The notes beneath the pieces are model-generated. The model was not told where the DNA came from. It ran no database searches and saw nothing but the letters and a program-made list of their open reading frames with translations. Shown piece by piece: positions 25,045 through 34,472 of a stretch of DNA of 64,000 bases (position 1 is the first letter of the stretch; each line of letters starts with the position of its first letter). A program made the position numbers and the translations under genes. Source of the DNA: Brevundimonas huaxiensis (GTDB taxonomy: Bacteria; Pseudomonadota; Alphaproteobacteria; Caulobacterales; Caulobacteraceae); the NCBI RefSeq assembly GCF_014218725.1, contig NZ_JABBJE010000001.1:248001-312000 (forward strand), written 5' to 3'.

Positions 25045-26131
25045 ACAGGAAGTTCATCACGTCGCCGTCCTTGACGACATAGGACTTGCCTTCGGCGCGC
25101 AGCTTGCCGGCCTCGCGCGCCTTGGCTTCGCCGCGCAGAGCGACAAAGTCGTCGAAGGCGATGGTCTCGGCGCGGATGAAGCCCTTTTCGAAGTCGGTGT
25201 GGATCACGCCGGCCGCCTGGGGCGCGGTGTCGCCAACATTGATGGTCCAGGCGCGCGCTTCCTTGGGACCGACCGTGAAATAGGTCTGCAGGCCCAGCAG
25301 CTTGTAGGCCTCGCGGATCAGACGGTTCAGGCCGGGCTCTTCCAGGCCAAGGGTCTCCAGGAACTCCTTCTGTTCCTCATCGTCCAGCACGGCGATCTCG
25401 GACTCGATCTGGGCCGAGATGACGACCGAGTTGGCGTTGTCGGCGGCGGCGCGGGCCGCGACCTTGTCGGACAGGTCGTTGCCCTTGTCGGCCGAGCCTT
25501 CCTCGACGTTGGCGACATAGAGGGCAGGCAGCGCCGTCAGCAATTGCAGCATGTGCCAGGCCTTGATGTCCTCCTTGGACACCTCGGCGGTGCGGGCGGG
25601 CTTGCCGGCGTTCAGCTGAGCCAGGGCCAGATCGACCAGCTTCAGCGTCAGGACGGATTCCTTGTCGCCGCCCTTGGCGCGCTTCTCCAGCTGCGGCCGG
25701 CGGCGCTCCAGGCTTTCCATGTCGGCCAGCATCAGCTCGGTCTCGATGATCTCCAGGTCGGCGATCGGATCGATACGGTCCTCGACGTGGGTGATGTCAT
25801 CATCGACGAAGCAGCGGGCGACGAAGGCCACGGCGTCGCAGTCGCGGATGTTGGCCAGGAACTGATTGCCCAGGCCTTCGCCCTTGGACGCGCCGCGCAC
25901 CAGACCGGCGACGTCGACGAAGGTGATGCGGGCGGGGATGATCTCTTTCGATCCGGCGATCTCGGCCAGGGCGTTCAGACGCGCCTCGGGCACCGCCACA
26001 TCGCCGGTGTTCGGCTCGATGGTGCAGAACGGATAGTTGGCCGCCTGGGCCGCCGCCGTCTTGGTCAGGGCGTTGAACAGGGTGGACTTGCCAACGTTGG
26101 GCAGGCCGACGATCGCGACTTTAAGAGCCAT
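25037..26131 (-). CDS. ychF: Redox-regulated ATPase YchF
   Basis: A 364-residue Obg-family P-loop protein, a universally conserved ribosome-associated ATPase implicated in translation and oxidative-stress control. It has G1 GLPNVGKST at 9-17 and G3 DVAGLVRGASKGEGLGNQFL. The altered G4 (NVEEG in place of NKxD) explains its ATP preference. A central coiled-coil insertion (LERRRPQLEKRAKGG) and a C-terminal TGS domain (LQTYFTVGPKEARAWTI...YVVKDGDVMNFLFN) complete it. Length and architecture are normal. Confidence 0.97.
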   Translation of the reverse strand: MALKVAIVGLPNVGKSTLFNALTKTAAAQAANYPFCTIEPNTGDVAVPEARLNALAEIAGSKEIIPARITFVDVAGLVRGASKGEGLGNQFLANIRDCDAVAFVARCFVDDDITHVEDRIDPIADLEIIETELMLADMESLERRRPQLEKRAKGGDKESVLTLKLVDLALAQLNAGKPARTAEVSKEDIKAWHMLQLLTALPALYVANVEEGSADKGNDLSDKVAARAAADNANSVVISAQIESEIAVLDDEEQKEFLETLGLEEPGLNRLIREAYKLLGLQTYFTVGPKEARAWTINVGDTAPQAAGVIHTDFEKGFIRAETIAFDDFVALRGEAKAREAGKLRAEGKSYVVKDGDVMNFLFN

Positions 26132-26201
26132 GGTATTCCTCGTGAGGCGCGAGCCTTTAGCGGGTTCAGAGCCGTTTGTCAGGCTCGCGCTTCAACTGAG
26201 G

Positions 26202-26693
26202 TCAGTGGGCGCCGTGATCCATGCCTTCCACGGTCGGTTGACGAACCTGCGCCTGAACGGTGATCGTCGGCGCCGAGGCGAACTGGAAGGTCAGCGGCAC
26301 GGTCTCGCCGGCGACCAGAGGCGCGGTCAGGCCGATCAGCATCAGGTGGTTGCCGCCCGGCGCCAAGGCCACGGCCTGACCGGCGGGCAGGGGCAGGCCC
26401 CCTGTCAGCTCGGCCATCTTCATCATGCCGTTCTCGGTCTTCATCTCGTGGACCTGAAGCGATCCGGCGCGCGGTGTCGATCCGCCCGTCAGCCGGTCGT
26501 CAGTCGCGGCGGTCAGGGTGACGTAGCAGCCGCCGGCCTTCGCCCCGTTCGGCGACGGGCGGCACCAGGCGTCGGTCGCGGTCACGGCGGCGGTCGCTGT
26601 CGGCGTCTCAGTGGCGGGCGCCTTGGCCGGCTCGGACGGATTGCAGGCCGCCAGCGACAGGGCGGCGGCGGCAAGGGCGAGTTTGATCTTCAT
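26202..26693 (-). CDS. Periplasmic copper chaperone PCu(A)C lipoprotein
   Basis: A 163-residue PCu(A)C-family protein that binds Cu(I) in the periplasm and delivers it to the Cu(A) site of cytochrome oxidase or other acceptors. A lipoprotein signal (LSLAAC) is followed by a Thr/Ala-rich spacer and the cupredoxin-like domain. The copper motif is visible as H-x-M in VHEMKTENGMMKM and GGNHLMLIGL. A His-rich end (MDHGAH) may add metal binding. It is the last gene of a four-gene minus-strand module after the PepSY, TonB-receptor and DUF2946 genes. Confidence 0.93.
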   Translation of the reverse strand: MKIKLALAAAALSLAACNPSEPAKAPATETPTATAAVTATDAWCRPSPNGAKAGGCYVTLTAATDDRLTGGSTPRAGSLQVHEMKTENGMMKMAELTGGLPLPAGQAVALAPGGNHLMLIGLTAPLVAGETVPLTFQFASAPTITVQAQVRQPTVEGMDHGAH

Positions 26694-26706
26694 GGCGTCA
26701 GGTCTT

Positions 26707-28062
26707 TCACGAGGCGGCGGAACGGCGCCGGATCATCGGACGCAGGGCTCGGTCGAGCAATACGGCCGCGATCAGACTCAGTCCCGTCAGGGGATAGAGG
26801 ATGGCGAGGGGCAGGACGATGCCCAGGACAGCGGCGCGCGCGCGCGGTCCCGGCGGGGCGGGCGGCGCGCCCAGGCGTCGGCGCGACAGATTGGGCGGGC
26901 GGCGCTTCCACCACATGACCAGGCCGCTGATCGCCAATAGCCACACGCCGATGCAGCCCAGCAGCATGACGATGCGGTTCGCCTGGCCGAACTGCGTGCC
27001 CTGGTGCGTATAGATGCCGAACTCGATGGCCTTTGCGCCGGCGCCGAACTGGTCATAGCCGATGTCGCCCAGCAGCCGCCCGGAGGCCGCATCGACATAG
27101 AGCGACCGGCTGTCCTGAACCCGTGTCGCCTGGGTCGTCAGCGTATAGGCGGTGTCGTCGGCCTTGGGGATGTTCACCGTATAGGGGCGCGCCAGGCTGG
27201 CTTCATCCGCGACCCGCAGAACCTGCGCCAGGCCGCCATGGCCAGCGTGGTCGTGGGTCATCACCATGCCCTCCATGGTCCAGCCGGTCCCGACCGGCGC
27301 ATCGTGGTGCTGCGCCCTTTGCCAGGCGCCGGCGACGGGTGCGGGCGGCCGCCCCAGCCCCGTCTCCTTGACCGCCCCCATGACCTTGTCGCCCCAGACC
27401 GCCGACCACGGCATGCCGGTCACGGCCAGAAACAGCACCACCCCGCCGACATAGAAACCCGTCAGCGCATGCAGGTCGCGCCAGAACGGACGGCGGCGAC
27501 CGTCGGTCGTCTGTGGTGCGAAGTTCGCCACGCCCCGCCCGCGCGGCCACCACAGATAGAGCCCCGTGGCGAACAGAATGATCGTCCAGCCGGCGACGAT
27601 CTCGACCAGGATGTTGAACGGCCGCCCCAGCAGGGTCAGGCTGTGCGTGTTCTTGACCAACTCCATGAACCCGCCGGCCGGAATGACGCCCGTGGCCCGC
27701 CCGGTGTGCGGATCGACGAAGACCGTCTTCTGCACGCCGTCGGGTCGATCGACCCGCAGCCGGATCGCCTCATCGTCGCGGGCAGGCATGACCAGATTGG
27801 CGACCCGCCCGCCGCCTGCGGCCTGGGCGGCCGAAGCCACCCAGGTTTTCGGCGTCGCTTGGGCCTGAACCGCCGGCACGCGGATCATGTCGCGATAAAG
27901 AAACTCGTCGATCTCGTCCTTGAACAGATAAAGCCCGCCCGTCAGGGCCAGCAGCATCAGCACCGGCATCACGAAGACGCCGGCATAGAAGTGCCAGCGC
28001 CAGACCGCGCGGTAGGCGTCGGACAGGTCGTCCGGCGTCGTCTTGTCGAGATTGCGCGCCAT
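26707..28062 (-). CDS. PepSY-associated membrane protein (reductase-like)
   Basis: A 451-residue inner-membrane protein with four to five helices and large periplasmic PepSY regions. The N-terminal AVWRWHFYAGVFVMPVLMLLALTGGLYLF and WRDLHALTGFYVGGVVLFLAVTGMPWSAVWG are the paired PepSY_TM signatures. Conserved His residues could bind haem, as proposed for siderophore or metal reductases of this type. The ATG at 28062 overlaps the receptor gene's TGA, so the two are coupled. Next to a TonB receptor and copper chaperone, it probably reduces the imported metal; this is inference. Confidence 0.9.
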   Translation of the reverse strand: MARNLDKTTPDDLSDAYRAVWRWHFYAGVFVMPVLMLLALTGGLYLFKDEIDEFLYRDMIRVPAVQAQATPKTWVASAAQAAGGGRVANLVMPARDDEAIRLRVDRPDGVQKTVFVDPHTGRATGVIPAGGFMELVKNTHSLTLLGRPFNILVEIVAGWTIILFATGLYLWWPRGRGVANFAPQTTDGRRRPFWRDLHALTGFYVGGVVLFLAVTGMPWSAVWGDKVMGAVKETGLGRPPAPVAGAWQRAQHHDAPVGTGWTMEGMVMTHDHAGHGGLAQVLRVADEASLARPYTVNIPKADDTAYTLTTQATRVQDSRSLYVDAASGRLLGDIGYDQFGAGAKAIEFGIYTHQGTQFGQANRIVMLLGCIGVWLLAISGLVMWWKRRPPNLSRRRLGAPPAPPGPRARAAVLGIVLPLAILYPLTGLSLIAAVLLDRALRPMIRRRSAAS

Positions 28063-30143
28063 CAGTAGCTCATCCTGACGCCGACATAGGCCGAACGGCC
28101 GTCGCCGGGGAAGAAGACGGCCTTGGACACGGTGGCCACGCGGGCGTCCGTGACCGCGCCGAAGTTCGACACATAGGCTTCGTCGAACAGGTTGCGGACA
28201 TCGGCGAACACCGTCAGTCGGCGATTGACGGTCCAGCCCATGTTCAGGTTCGCGACCGCATAGGACGGCGACTTCAGAGTGTTGGCGTAATCGACCCAGG
28301 CATCCTTGATCGACCATTCCACGCTGGGCGCGATGAACCAGCCGGCCGGATCGTCGTAGCGAAGCTCCGCGCGGTACAGGTGCGGCGGCACGACCGGCAG
28401 ATGGCCGTCGCCATAGACCTTGTCTCCGTCGAAGTAGAAGTCGGAGAAGGCGTAGGTCTGGCGCAGCCGCCATTCCGGCGCGATCCGCCAATCCAGCCCT
28501 GCCTCGATCCCCTGGTGGATGGTCGGTCCCGCGTTGAAGGTCGCGGCCGGTATGCCCAGGGCTGCGTTTACAGCAAAGTTCAGTAGTTCGTGCTTCAGAT
28601 CGGCGCGATAGGCGGTCACGTCCCAGGTCAGCGGTCCCCGCCGACCCCGCGTGCCGACTTCCCAGGTCACGGCCTCTTGCGGAACGAGGGGCTGATAGCC
28701 GCCGGCGGTCGGCGACAAGGCCGAGAAGTTGGGCGGCTCGATCGAGCGGGTAACGTTGGCGAAGACCTGGGCGCCGTCCTCGCTCTCCCACAACAGGCCG
28801 GCGCGAGGCGCGAACCAGTCGAAGGTCTTGTCGGTGGTCAGGTCAATCGTACCGACGACGCCGGGAACGACATAGCTCTGGTAGTCGCGCTCGGCGCGCC
28901 CCCAGGTTCCTCCCGCGACCAGCGCCAGGCGATCGGTCACGAACAGCCGCCCCTCGCCGAAGACATCCAGCCCCTTGCCGTTCTGGAAGCTGCGGGCGCG
29001 TAAACCGTTCTGCTGTCCGCCGACATTGACCCACTGTTTGGCGTCCAGATCACCCTGTCGATACCAGGCGCCATAGAAGGCGTCGGCGCGCATACCGCCG
29101 ATCCGGCCCTGCCAATCGAACCGACCAAAGGCGCCGTAGTTGCGGCTCTGCTGGTCGATGACCTGGAAGATGGGATGGTCCAGATCTTTCCAGGTTCCAT
29201 AGAGGGCGCCCTCGAACACCGTTGCGTCGTCCAGCCTCCAGCGGGTCTGCAAAGTGGTGCGAAGCGAGCGCATATTGCGCTGATAGTTGAGGGCGATATT
29301 GGCGGGATTGGCCGCCTCGGGATTTGTCAGGGCGTCGGACAGACTAACGCTGCCCGGGATTTCCTGATGGATGTCGCCCCACGAGGCCAACAGGCGAACT
29401 TCGCGATCCTGCCCAAAGCTGCGCCCGACGTTGCCCGACAGGTTCAGCGCCTTGCCTTCGCTCTGTTGACGCCACCCATCGACGCTCTGGCCCGTGACGG
29501 CGGCGAAACCGTCCCAGTCGCCGCGAACGCCGGCGACCTCGGCATGGGCGCGCACGGTTCCGTAAGAGCCGCTGTTCAGGCGCAGGTTCAGGTTGGACGA
29601 GGCCGTGTGCCCCGTCGGCGTCACCAGATTGACCGCCCCGCCTAGCAGAGCTCCACCGAACCGCAGCGCATTCCCGCCCTTGTAGACCTCGGTGTAGCGG
29701 GCGATCAGCGGGTCGATCAGCTGGAAATCACCGAACCCGTCGGCCTCGTTGAACGGCACGCCGTCCTGAGCCAGCAGAACGCCGCGATTGTGAGCCGCAT
29801 TGCCTATGCCCGATCCGCGAATCGACAGGCGAATGTCGCCGCCCCACTTCTTCTGGGCATAGACGCCGGGCGCATCGCGCAGCACGTCGGCGAGGTTGGT
29901 CGCATACCGGTCGGCATAGGATTCGGCTGAAATGACAGCAACGGCGCCCGGCGTGCGTGACAGCCGCTGTCGCGCGTCTGCGACGATGGGCGGATCCTCG
30001 GCGTTGCGGCGGCCGGTGACGATGACGCTATCCAGCAAAGCCGGTTCGGGCGTCTGCTGAGCCCAGACGGGGCTTGTCCAACCGGCGTTGGAGAGGGCGG
30101 CGAGCAGCAACGCGCAGGGCGCTGCGGTGGTCTTGAAGGACAT
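28062..30143 (-). CDS. TonB-dependent outer-membrane receptor (FecA-like, putative metal uptake)
   Basis: A 693-residue outer-membrane transporter. Signal peptide (cut near SPVWAQ), TonB box (DSVIVTG), plug domain with the FecA-type run DIRLSIRGSGIGNAAHNRGV and AVNLVTP, then a 22-strand barrel ending in the aromatic-rich GRSAYVGVRMSY. Sequence style suggests a ferric-dicitrate-like receptor. The neighbours (DUF2946, PepSY, PCu(A)C) make copper, possibly as a chelate, the more likely cargo; both are inferences. Its energy source would be a TonB-ExbB-ExbD complex; an exbD lies 23 kb away at 4420. Confidence 0.92.
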   Translation of the reverse strand: MSFKTTAAPCALLLAALSNAGWTSPVWAQQTPEPALLDSVIVTGRRNAEDPPIVADARQRLSRTPGAVAVISAESYADRYATNLADVLRDAPGVYAQKKWGGDIRLSIRGSGIGNAAHNRGVLLAQDGVPFNEADGFGDFQLIDPLIARYTEVYKGGNALRFGGALLGGAVNLVTPTGHTASSNLNLRLNSGSYGTVRAHAEVAGVRGDWDGFAAVTGQSVDGWRQQSEGKALNLSGNVGRSFGQDREVRLLASWGDIHQEIPGSVSLSDALTNPEAANPANIALNYQRNMRSLRTTLQTRWRLDDATVFEGALYGTWKDLDHPIFQVIDQQSRNYGAFGRFDWQGRIGGMRADAFYGAWYRQGDLDAKQWVNVGGQQNGLRARSFQNGKGLDVFGEGRLFVTDRLALVAGGTWGRAERDYQSYVVPGVVGTIDLTTDKTFDWFAPRAGLLWESEDGAQVFANVTRSIEPPNFSALSPTAGGYQPLVPQEAVTWEVGTRGRRGPLTWDVTAYRADLKHELLNFAVNAALGIPAATFNAGPTIHQGIEAGLDWRIAPEWRLRQTYAFSDFYFDGDKVYGDGHLPVVPPHLYRAELRYDDPAGWFIAPSVEWSIKDAWVDYANTLKSPSYAVANLNMGWTVNRRLTVFADVRNLFDEAYVSNFGAVTDARVATVSKAVFFPGDGRSAYVGVRMSY

Positions 30144-30211
30144 GAAGTGAACCTGAAATCAGAACGAGACGGCGCGCGGGCGCTGGGGCCGGCGCGGGCT
30201 TGGGGTCTGGC

Positions 30212-30598
30212 TCAGGCTTGGGGCGGGGCGGTGGACGGCGGACGCGGCGGCGCGCGCGCTGGCGGCGGCGGACTGACGCTGGCGGCGACATAGACGACGC
30301 GCTCGAGGGTGCGGACCACAGGCGCCGGCTCTGGCGCAGGCGGGCAGGGCAGGGCGGCGGCCAACGGCATGACGCAGGCCGCGCACTTGGCCCCGACATG
30401 TTTGTTGACCGGGCCGTCCATGCCGCCGGACTGGATCGTCTGGGGGCCTTCCGCCGAACAAATGACCAGCGGGTGGCCCGGCTGAACCGCCGCCAGGGCC
30501 GCGAACGGCAGCAGGGTTCCGAGCACGAGCGCGAACACCGCCGCCAGGAAGGCGAGCGATTGCGAGATCGACCAATTGTCGGCCTGGGCGCGGGTCAC
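30212..30598 (-). CDS. DUF2946 family protein
   Basis: A 128-residue membrane-anchored protein. One hydrophobic N-terminal helix (LAFLAAVFALVLGTLLPFAALAA) acts as anchor or signal. The DUF2946 core follows with ICSAEGPQTI and a CxxC-containing KCAACVMPLAAALP. The C-terminal third is proline-rich and likely disordered. The Cys residues are plausible metal ligands. DUF2946 genes commonly sit by copper-related TonB receptors. It is first in the four-gene module, 68 bases ahead of the receptor gene. Confidence 0.85.
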   Translation of the reverse strand: MTRAQADNWSISQSLAFLAAVFALVLGTLLPFAALAAVQPGHPLVICSAEGPQTIQSGGMDGPVNKHVGAKCAACVMPLAAALPCPPAPEPAPVVRTLERVVYVAASVSPPPPARAPPRPPSTAPPQA

Positions 30599-30647
30599 GT
30601 CTGGCCTCTACGGCGTTTTGCGACGGCGCGATAGGCGGCGCTTTGTC

Positions 30648-31256
30648 CTAAAGCTCGCCGCGCGCCGCCTGGCGGGGGCTGAACTTGGGCGCGGGGGCCA
30701 GGCGCATGACCTCGCCCTGATAGCGTTCGTCGTCGCCGGCGATCGCGAAGGGCAGGGCGTCGGCGCAGGCCTGAAGCATGGCGTCTAGCCAGGGCTGTTC
30801 CGCCTTATGGAAGTCGCCCAGCACGTGGGGCATGACCAGTTCCTTTTCGCCCGGATGGCCGATGCCCATGCGCGCGCGTCGGAAGTCGGCGCCAAGGTGG
30901 CTGATCAGGGAGCGGATGCCGTTCTGGCCGGCCGCGCCGCCTCCGGTCTTCATGCGAAACCGCCCGGGGGCCAGGTCGATCTCGTCGTGGAAGACGATGA
31001 TTTCACTCGGCTTGATCTTGTAGAACCGCGCCGCCTCGCCGACCGCCCGACCGCTTTCGTTCATAAAGGTCTGGGGCTTCATCAGCAGGACCTTGGTCCC
31101 ATCGACCAGACCCTCGCTGACGATCGACTGGAACTTTGCGCGCTCAGGCCCGAACCGCCACCGGCGCGCGATCTCGTCAGCGGCCATGAAGCCGATGTTG
31201 TGCCGGTTCTTTTCGTATTTCCCGCCCGGATTGCCGAGCCCCGCGATGATGATCAT
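30648..31256 (-). CDS. pth: Peptidyl-tRNA hydrolase
   Basis: A 202-residue Pth1-family enzyme that releases tRNA from prematurely dropped peptidyl-tRNA. Asn9 and catalytic His19 are in GLGNPGGKYEKNRHNIGF. The tRNA/peptide-site Asn is in MKPQTFMNESG and the catalytic Asp in VFHDEIDL. GGGAAGQNGIRSLISHLG and RARMGIGHPG complete the signatures. It is the usual partner of rplY just upstream, though a strong terminator lies between, so pth may have its own promoter or depend on read-through. Confidence 0.97.
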   Translation of the reverse strand: MIIIAGLGNPGGKYEKNRHNIGFMAADEIARRWRFGPERAKFQSIVSEGLVDGTKVLLMKPQTFMNESGRAVGEAARFYKIKPSEIIVFHDEIDLAPGRFRMKTGGGAAGQNGIRSLISHLGADFRRARMGIGHPGEKELVMPHVLGDFHKAEQPWLDAMLQACADALPFAIAGDDERYQGEVMRLAPAPKFSPRQAARGEL

Positions 31257-31281
31257 GGCGTCCTCTTGCCGTTTGCGTCAG

Positions 31282-31317
31282 GCAAAGAAAAGCCCCGCAC
31301 GGCGAACCGTGCGGGGC
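31282..31317 (-). terminator. Intrinsic terminator of rplY
   Basis: Eleven-base perfect stem GCCCCGCACGG/CCGTGCGGGGC with a CGAA-type tetraloop, then TTTTCTTTG on the minus strand. It sits 26 bases past the rplY stop and 26 bases before the pth start. Confidence 0.9.
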
Positions 31318-31342
31318 CTGATCTTGTCGAAGCGACGAAGGA

Positions 31343-31975
31343 TCAGTCTTCGGTCTTCTCAGCCGGAGCGGCCTCGGCTTCGGCGGCTTCGTCAGCGGCT
31401 TCCGACAGGGCGGCCGACGAGATCTTGACCGTGGCGATCACGAAGTCGCGGTCGGTAATGGTGGCTTCCGCGCCCTTGGGCAGCTTGATGTCCGAGATGC
31501 GGATGGTGTCGCCGATTTCGGCCTTGGCCAGATCGACAACCAGTTCTTCCGGGATCTGGTCGGCGCGGACCAGGATCTCGACAGTGTGACGGACGATCTC
31601 CAGCGAGCCGCCTTGACGCGAGTAGGGCGCTTCATCGGCGTTCAGGAAGTGCACCGGCACTTCGATCTTGACCGGAGCCTTCTCATCGACGCGCATCAGG
31701 TCGAAGTGCAGGGGGCGGTCCGAAACGGGGTCGAACTGCACGTCCTTGGCGATGACCGGCTGGGTCTCGTCGCCATACTTCAGGGTCACCAGGTGGCCCA
31801 GCAGCTTGCCGGTGTAGAGCGACTTGCGGAAGTCCTTCTCGTTCACCGAAATGGCGACGGGGCCTTGCTCGCCGCCGTAAAGGACGCCTGGCACGAAACC
31901 GGCGCGACGCGCAGCGCGAGCGCCGCCGGTGCCGACGCCATCGCGGACGTCCACGTTCAGAATGATCTCGGCCAT
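31343..31975 (-). CDS. rplY: 50S ribosomal protein L25 (CTC type)
   Basis: A 210-residue bL25 protein of the longer CTC type, which binds 5S rRNA. The N-terminal L25 domain (RAARRAGFVPGVLYGGEQGP, HLVTLKYGDETQPVIAKDVQFDPV) is followed by the TL5/CTC C-terminal domain (VPVHFLNADEAP...IPEELVVDLAKAEIGDTIRISDIKLPKG). An acidic alanine-rich tail ends the protein. Adjacent to pth as in many bacteria. Confidence 0.96.
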   Translation of the reverse strand: MAEIILNVDVRDGVGTGGARAARRAGFVPGVLYGGEQGPVAISVNEKDFRKSLYTGKLLGHLVTLKYGDETQPVIAKDVQFDPVSDRPLHFDLMRVDEKAPVKIEVPVHFLNADEAPYSRQGGSLEIVRHTVEILVRADQIPEELVVDLAKAEIGDTIRISDIKLPKGAEATITDRDFVIATVKISSAALSEAADEAAEAEAAPAEKTED

Positions 31976-32109
31976 GTGGCTCGCCTCAACAACAACGGAA
32001 ACGCCGCGCCAACCCGGGGCTCTCGCGGCGGGGGTGATGAACCCTCGAATTCAAGAGCGCGGGCTATTACACGCATCAGGTCCAAGGCGCAACCGTCAAA
32101 GGTTCCGCT

Positions 32110-34398
32110 TCACGCCGCCCGCGCGCGATCCTTCAGCAGCGAGGTCGGCGCTGCGACGATGCCCAGCAGTTCTGCGGCGTTGAAAGGCTTGGCCAGGTGA
32201 TGGTCGGCCCCGGCTGCGCGTCCGGCTGCTATGTGTTCGGGCATGGCGTTGGCGGTCAGCATGACGATCGGCGTGCGATCCAGACCCATCGTCGCCTCGT
32301 GCAGACGAATCTCCTGCGTCGCGGTCAGCCCGTCCATGACGGGCATCTGCATGTCCATCAACACCAGGTCGAAGGTATCCGCCCGGAAGCTTTCCACCGC
32401 CTGGGCGCCGTTCTCGGCGATCACGATCTGCGTCGGCGTCTGCGCCAGAATCAGTTCGATGACGCGGCGGTTGGTCGGATGGTCGTCCGCGACCAGCACG
32501 CGGATCGTCCGCGCCTGCTCTATGACTGCGGTTTGAGCCGGCGCCGGTTCCTTGCGCGACGAGGCCTCAGTCTGTCTCAGCGGCAAAGTCAGGATGAAGG
32601 CCGCGCCGCCGCCGGGTTCGCTTTCGCAGCCCAGGTCGCCGCCCATCATCTCGGCCAGCTGACGACAGATGGACAGGCCCAGTCCCGAGCCGCCGAATTT
32701 GCGCGTGATGCCGCCATCGGCCTGTTCGAAGCGACTGAACAGGCGCGCCCGCGTCGCGGCGTCGAAGCCGATGCCGCTGTCCTCGACGGTGAAACGCAGC
32801 ACGGGCGAGCCCTCGCGATCCGCCCCGCGCTGCACGATCAGACCGACGAACCCCTTGCTGGTGAATTTGACCGCGTTGGAAATCAGATTGGTCAGAATTT
32901 GTTTCAGGCGCACCGCATCGCCCAGAATCCAGACGTCGTCTTCCAGATCGATATCGACGTGGAAGTCAAGATGCTTCTCACGCGCGTTCTCGGCATAGAG
33001 CTGAGCCGCCTCGCGCACGACCGTCGCCAGCTCGAAGGCGTCTTCCGTCAGCTCCAGCTTGCCCGATTCGACACGCGCCAGATCCAGGATGTCGCTGAGC
33101 AGGGTCTGCAGCGTCTTTCCCGACGCCTGCATCAGATCCAGCATCTCACGCTGTTCAGCCGTCAGATCGGTCTTGGCCAGGGCTTGGGACAGGCCGATCA
33201 CGCCGTTCAACGGCGTGCGGATCTCATGGCTCATATTGGCCAGAAACTGGCTCTTGGCGACATTGGCGGCCTCGGCCGCGTCACGCGCTTCGGACAGGGC
33301 CTCGGCGTCGCGCTTCAGATCGGTGATGTCGTTGCAGACCGTGACCGTCCCGCCCTCGGACGTACGGCGATCCTGGATACGCAGCCAACGCCCGCCGGCG
33401 ACCTGTTGCTCGCTGTTCGATGACAGCTGACGACGCGCCTGCATGCGCTCGTTCAGCCATTCTTCTTCGCGGCCCGCCGCCTCCTGATAGCGGCCCTCGT
33501 CGATGCCGATGCGAAGAGCTTCGCGGAAGGTCAGGCCGACAACCAGATGCGGCTCAAGTTCGGGGTTCACCTCGGCATAGCGCGCATTCCAAAGCACCAG
33601 CCGGTCCTTGGAATCATAGAAGCCCAGGCCGTCGGGCATGGCGTCCACCGCCTCGCGGATACGGCGCAGAGCGGTGGCGCGTGAAATATAGGCCATCATG
33701 CCCAGAACGGCCGCGGCCGTGCAGATCATCAGCAGAATGGCGGCCAGCAGCAGTCGCATCGCCTCGCTGGACAGCCCCTGGTCGGCGGCGACGGTCGGGT
33801 CCGGCGTAACCGTGATGGCAGACATGCCGATGAAATGAAGAACAAGAACTGTCGCCGAAAGTCCCGTCGTCGTCGCCAGCAGGCGCAGCAGGCCGCCTCG
33901 ACGATAGAAGAAGGCCGTCGTTCCGCCGATCGCCAGGGCCGCGATGATGGACAGCGCGACAAGACCGGGGTCCCAGCTGATGTGCGCCGGCGCCTTGATG
34001 GCGGCCATGCCCAGGTAATGCATGGCGCCGACGCCGGCGACCGCGATCACTGCGGCAAGCACGCGCCACATGCGGCCCTTGCCCATCAACGTCGAGCCGA
34101 TCGTCAGGCCGATCATGGCCAGCGCGATTCCAAGAGAGGCGACCGTCAGGAACGGATTGTAACGCACCGGCACACCGGCCACGAACCCCTGCATGGCCAC
34201 GAAATGGGTCGCCCAGATGGACAGGGCGCCGATCATGACGGCCAGCAGGACCGAACGGCGGCGTCGCCCGGGATCGCGCCGACCCATCCGTTGCATGACG
34301 TGGGTGGAGACGCCCAGACCGGCCATGCAGATCAGCGCAGCGAACAGCGTGATCCGCCAGTCGTGATCGTGCGCAATGCAATGGATGATGCGGTCCAC
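32110..34398 (-). CDS. MHYT-domain hybrid histidine kinase
   Basis: A 762-residue membrane sensor. The start is the GTG at 34398 with GGGGAGG six bases upstream. Residues 10-240 form a seven-helix MHYT domain with repeated His-Met motifs (WATHFVAMQ, GAMHYLGMA, VLHFIGMSA) thought to bind copper and sense a gas or redox state. A PAS-like domain (about 250-365) follows, then the HisKA domain (His391, MSHEIRTPLNG), a HATPase (NLISNAVKFTS, SGLGLSICRQL) and a receiver with Asp682 (LVLMDMQMPVMDG). No separate output regulator is adjacent apart from the divergent phosphate system. Its promoter faces that of phoR. Confidence 0.92.
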   Translation of the reverse strand: MDRIIHCIAHDHDWRITLFAALICMAGLGVSTHVMQRMGRRDPGRRRRSVLLAVMIGALSIWATHFVAMQGFVAGVPVRYNPFLTVASLGIALAMIGLTIGSTLMGKGRMWRVLAAVIAVAGVGAMHYLGMAAIKAPAHISWDPGLVALSIIAALAIGGTTAFFYRRGGLLRLLATTTGLSATVLVLHFIGMSAITVTPDPTVAADQGLSSEAMRLLLAAILLMICTAAAVLGMMAYISRATALRRIREAVDAMPDGLGFYDSKDRLVLWNARYAEVNPELEPHLVVGLTFREALRIGIDEGRYQEAAGREEEWLNERMQARRQLSSNSEQQVAGGRWLRIQDRRTSEGGTVTVCNDITDLKRDAEALSEARDAAEAANVAKSQFLANMSHEIRTPLNGVIGLSQALAKTDLTAEQREMLDLMQASGKTLQTLLSDILDLARVESGKLELTEDAFELATVVREAAQLYAENAREKHLDFHVDIDLEDDVWILGDAVRLKQILTNLISNAVKFTSKGFVGLIVQRGADREGSPVLRFTVEDSGIGFDAATRARLFSRFEQADGGITRKFGGSGLGLSICRQLAEMMGGDLGCESEPGGGAAFILTLPLRQTEASSRKEPAPAQTAVIEQARTIRVLVADDHPTNRRVIELILAQTPTQIVIAENGAQAVESFRADTFDLVLMDMQMPVMDGLTATQEIRLHEATMGLDRTPIVMLTANAMPEHIAAGRAAGADHHLAKPFNAAELLGIVAAPTSLLKDRARAA

Positions 34399-34472
34399 GA
34401 GGCCTCCCCTTGAGCGTACGATAGACGACAATTCTAAAGAAACCGTGCGGCGAAGCTTATGGGCGCCGCAGG

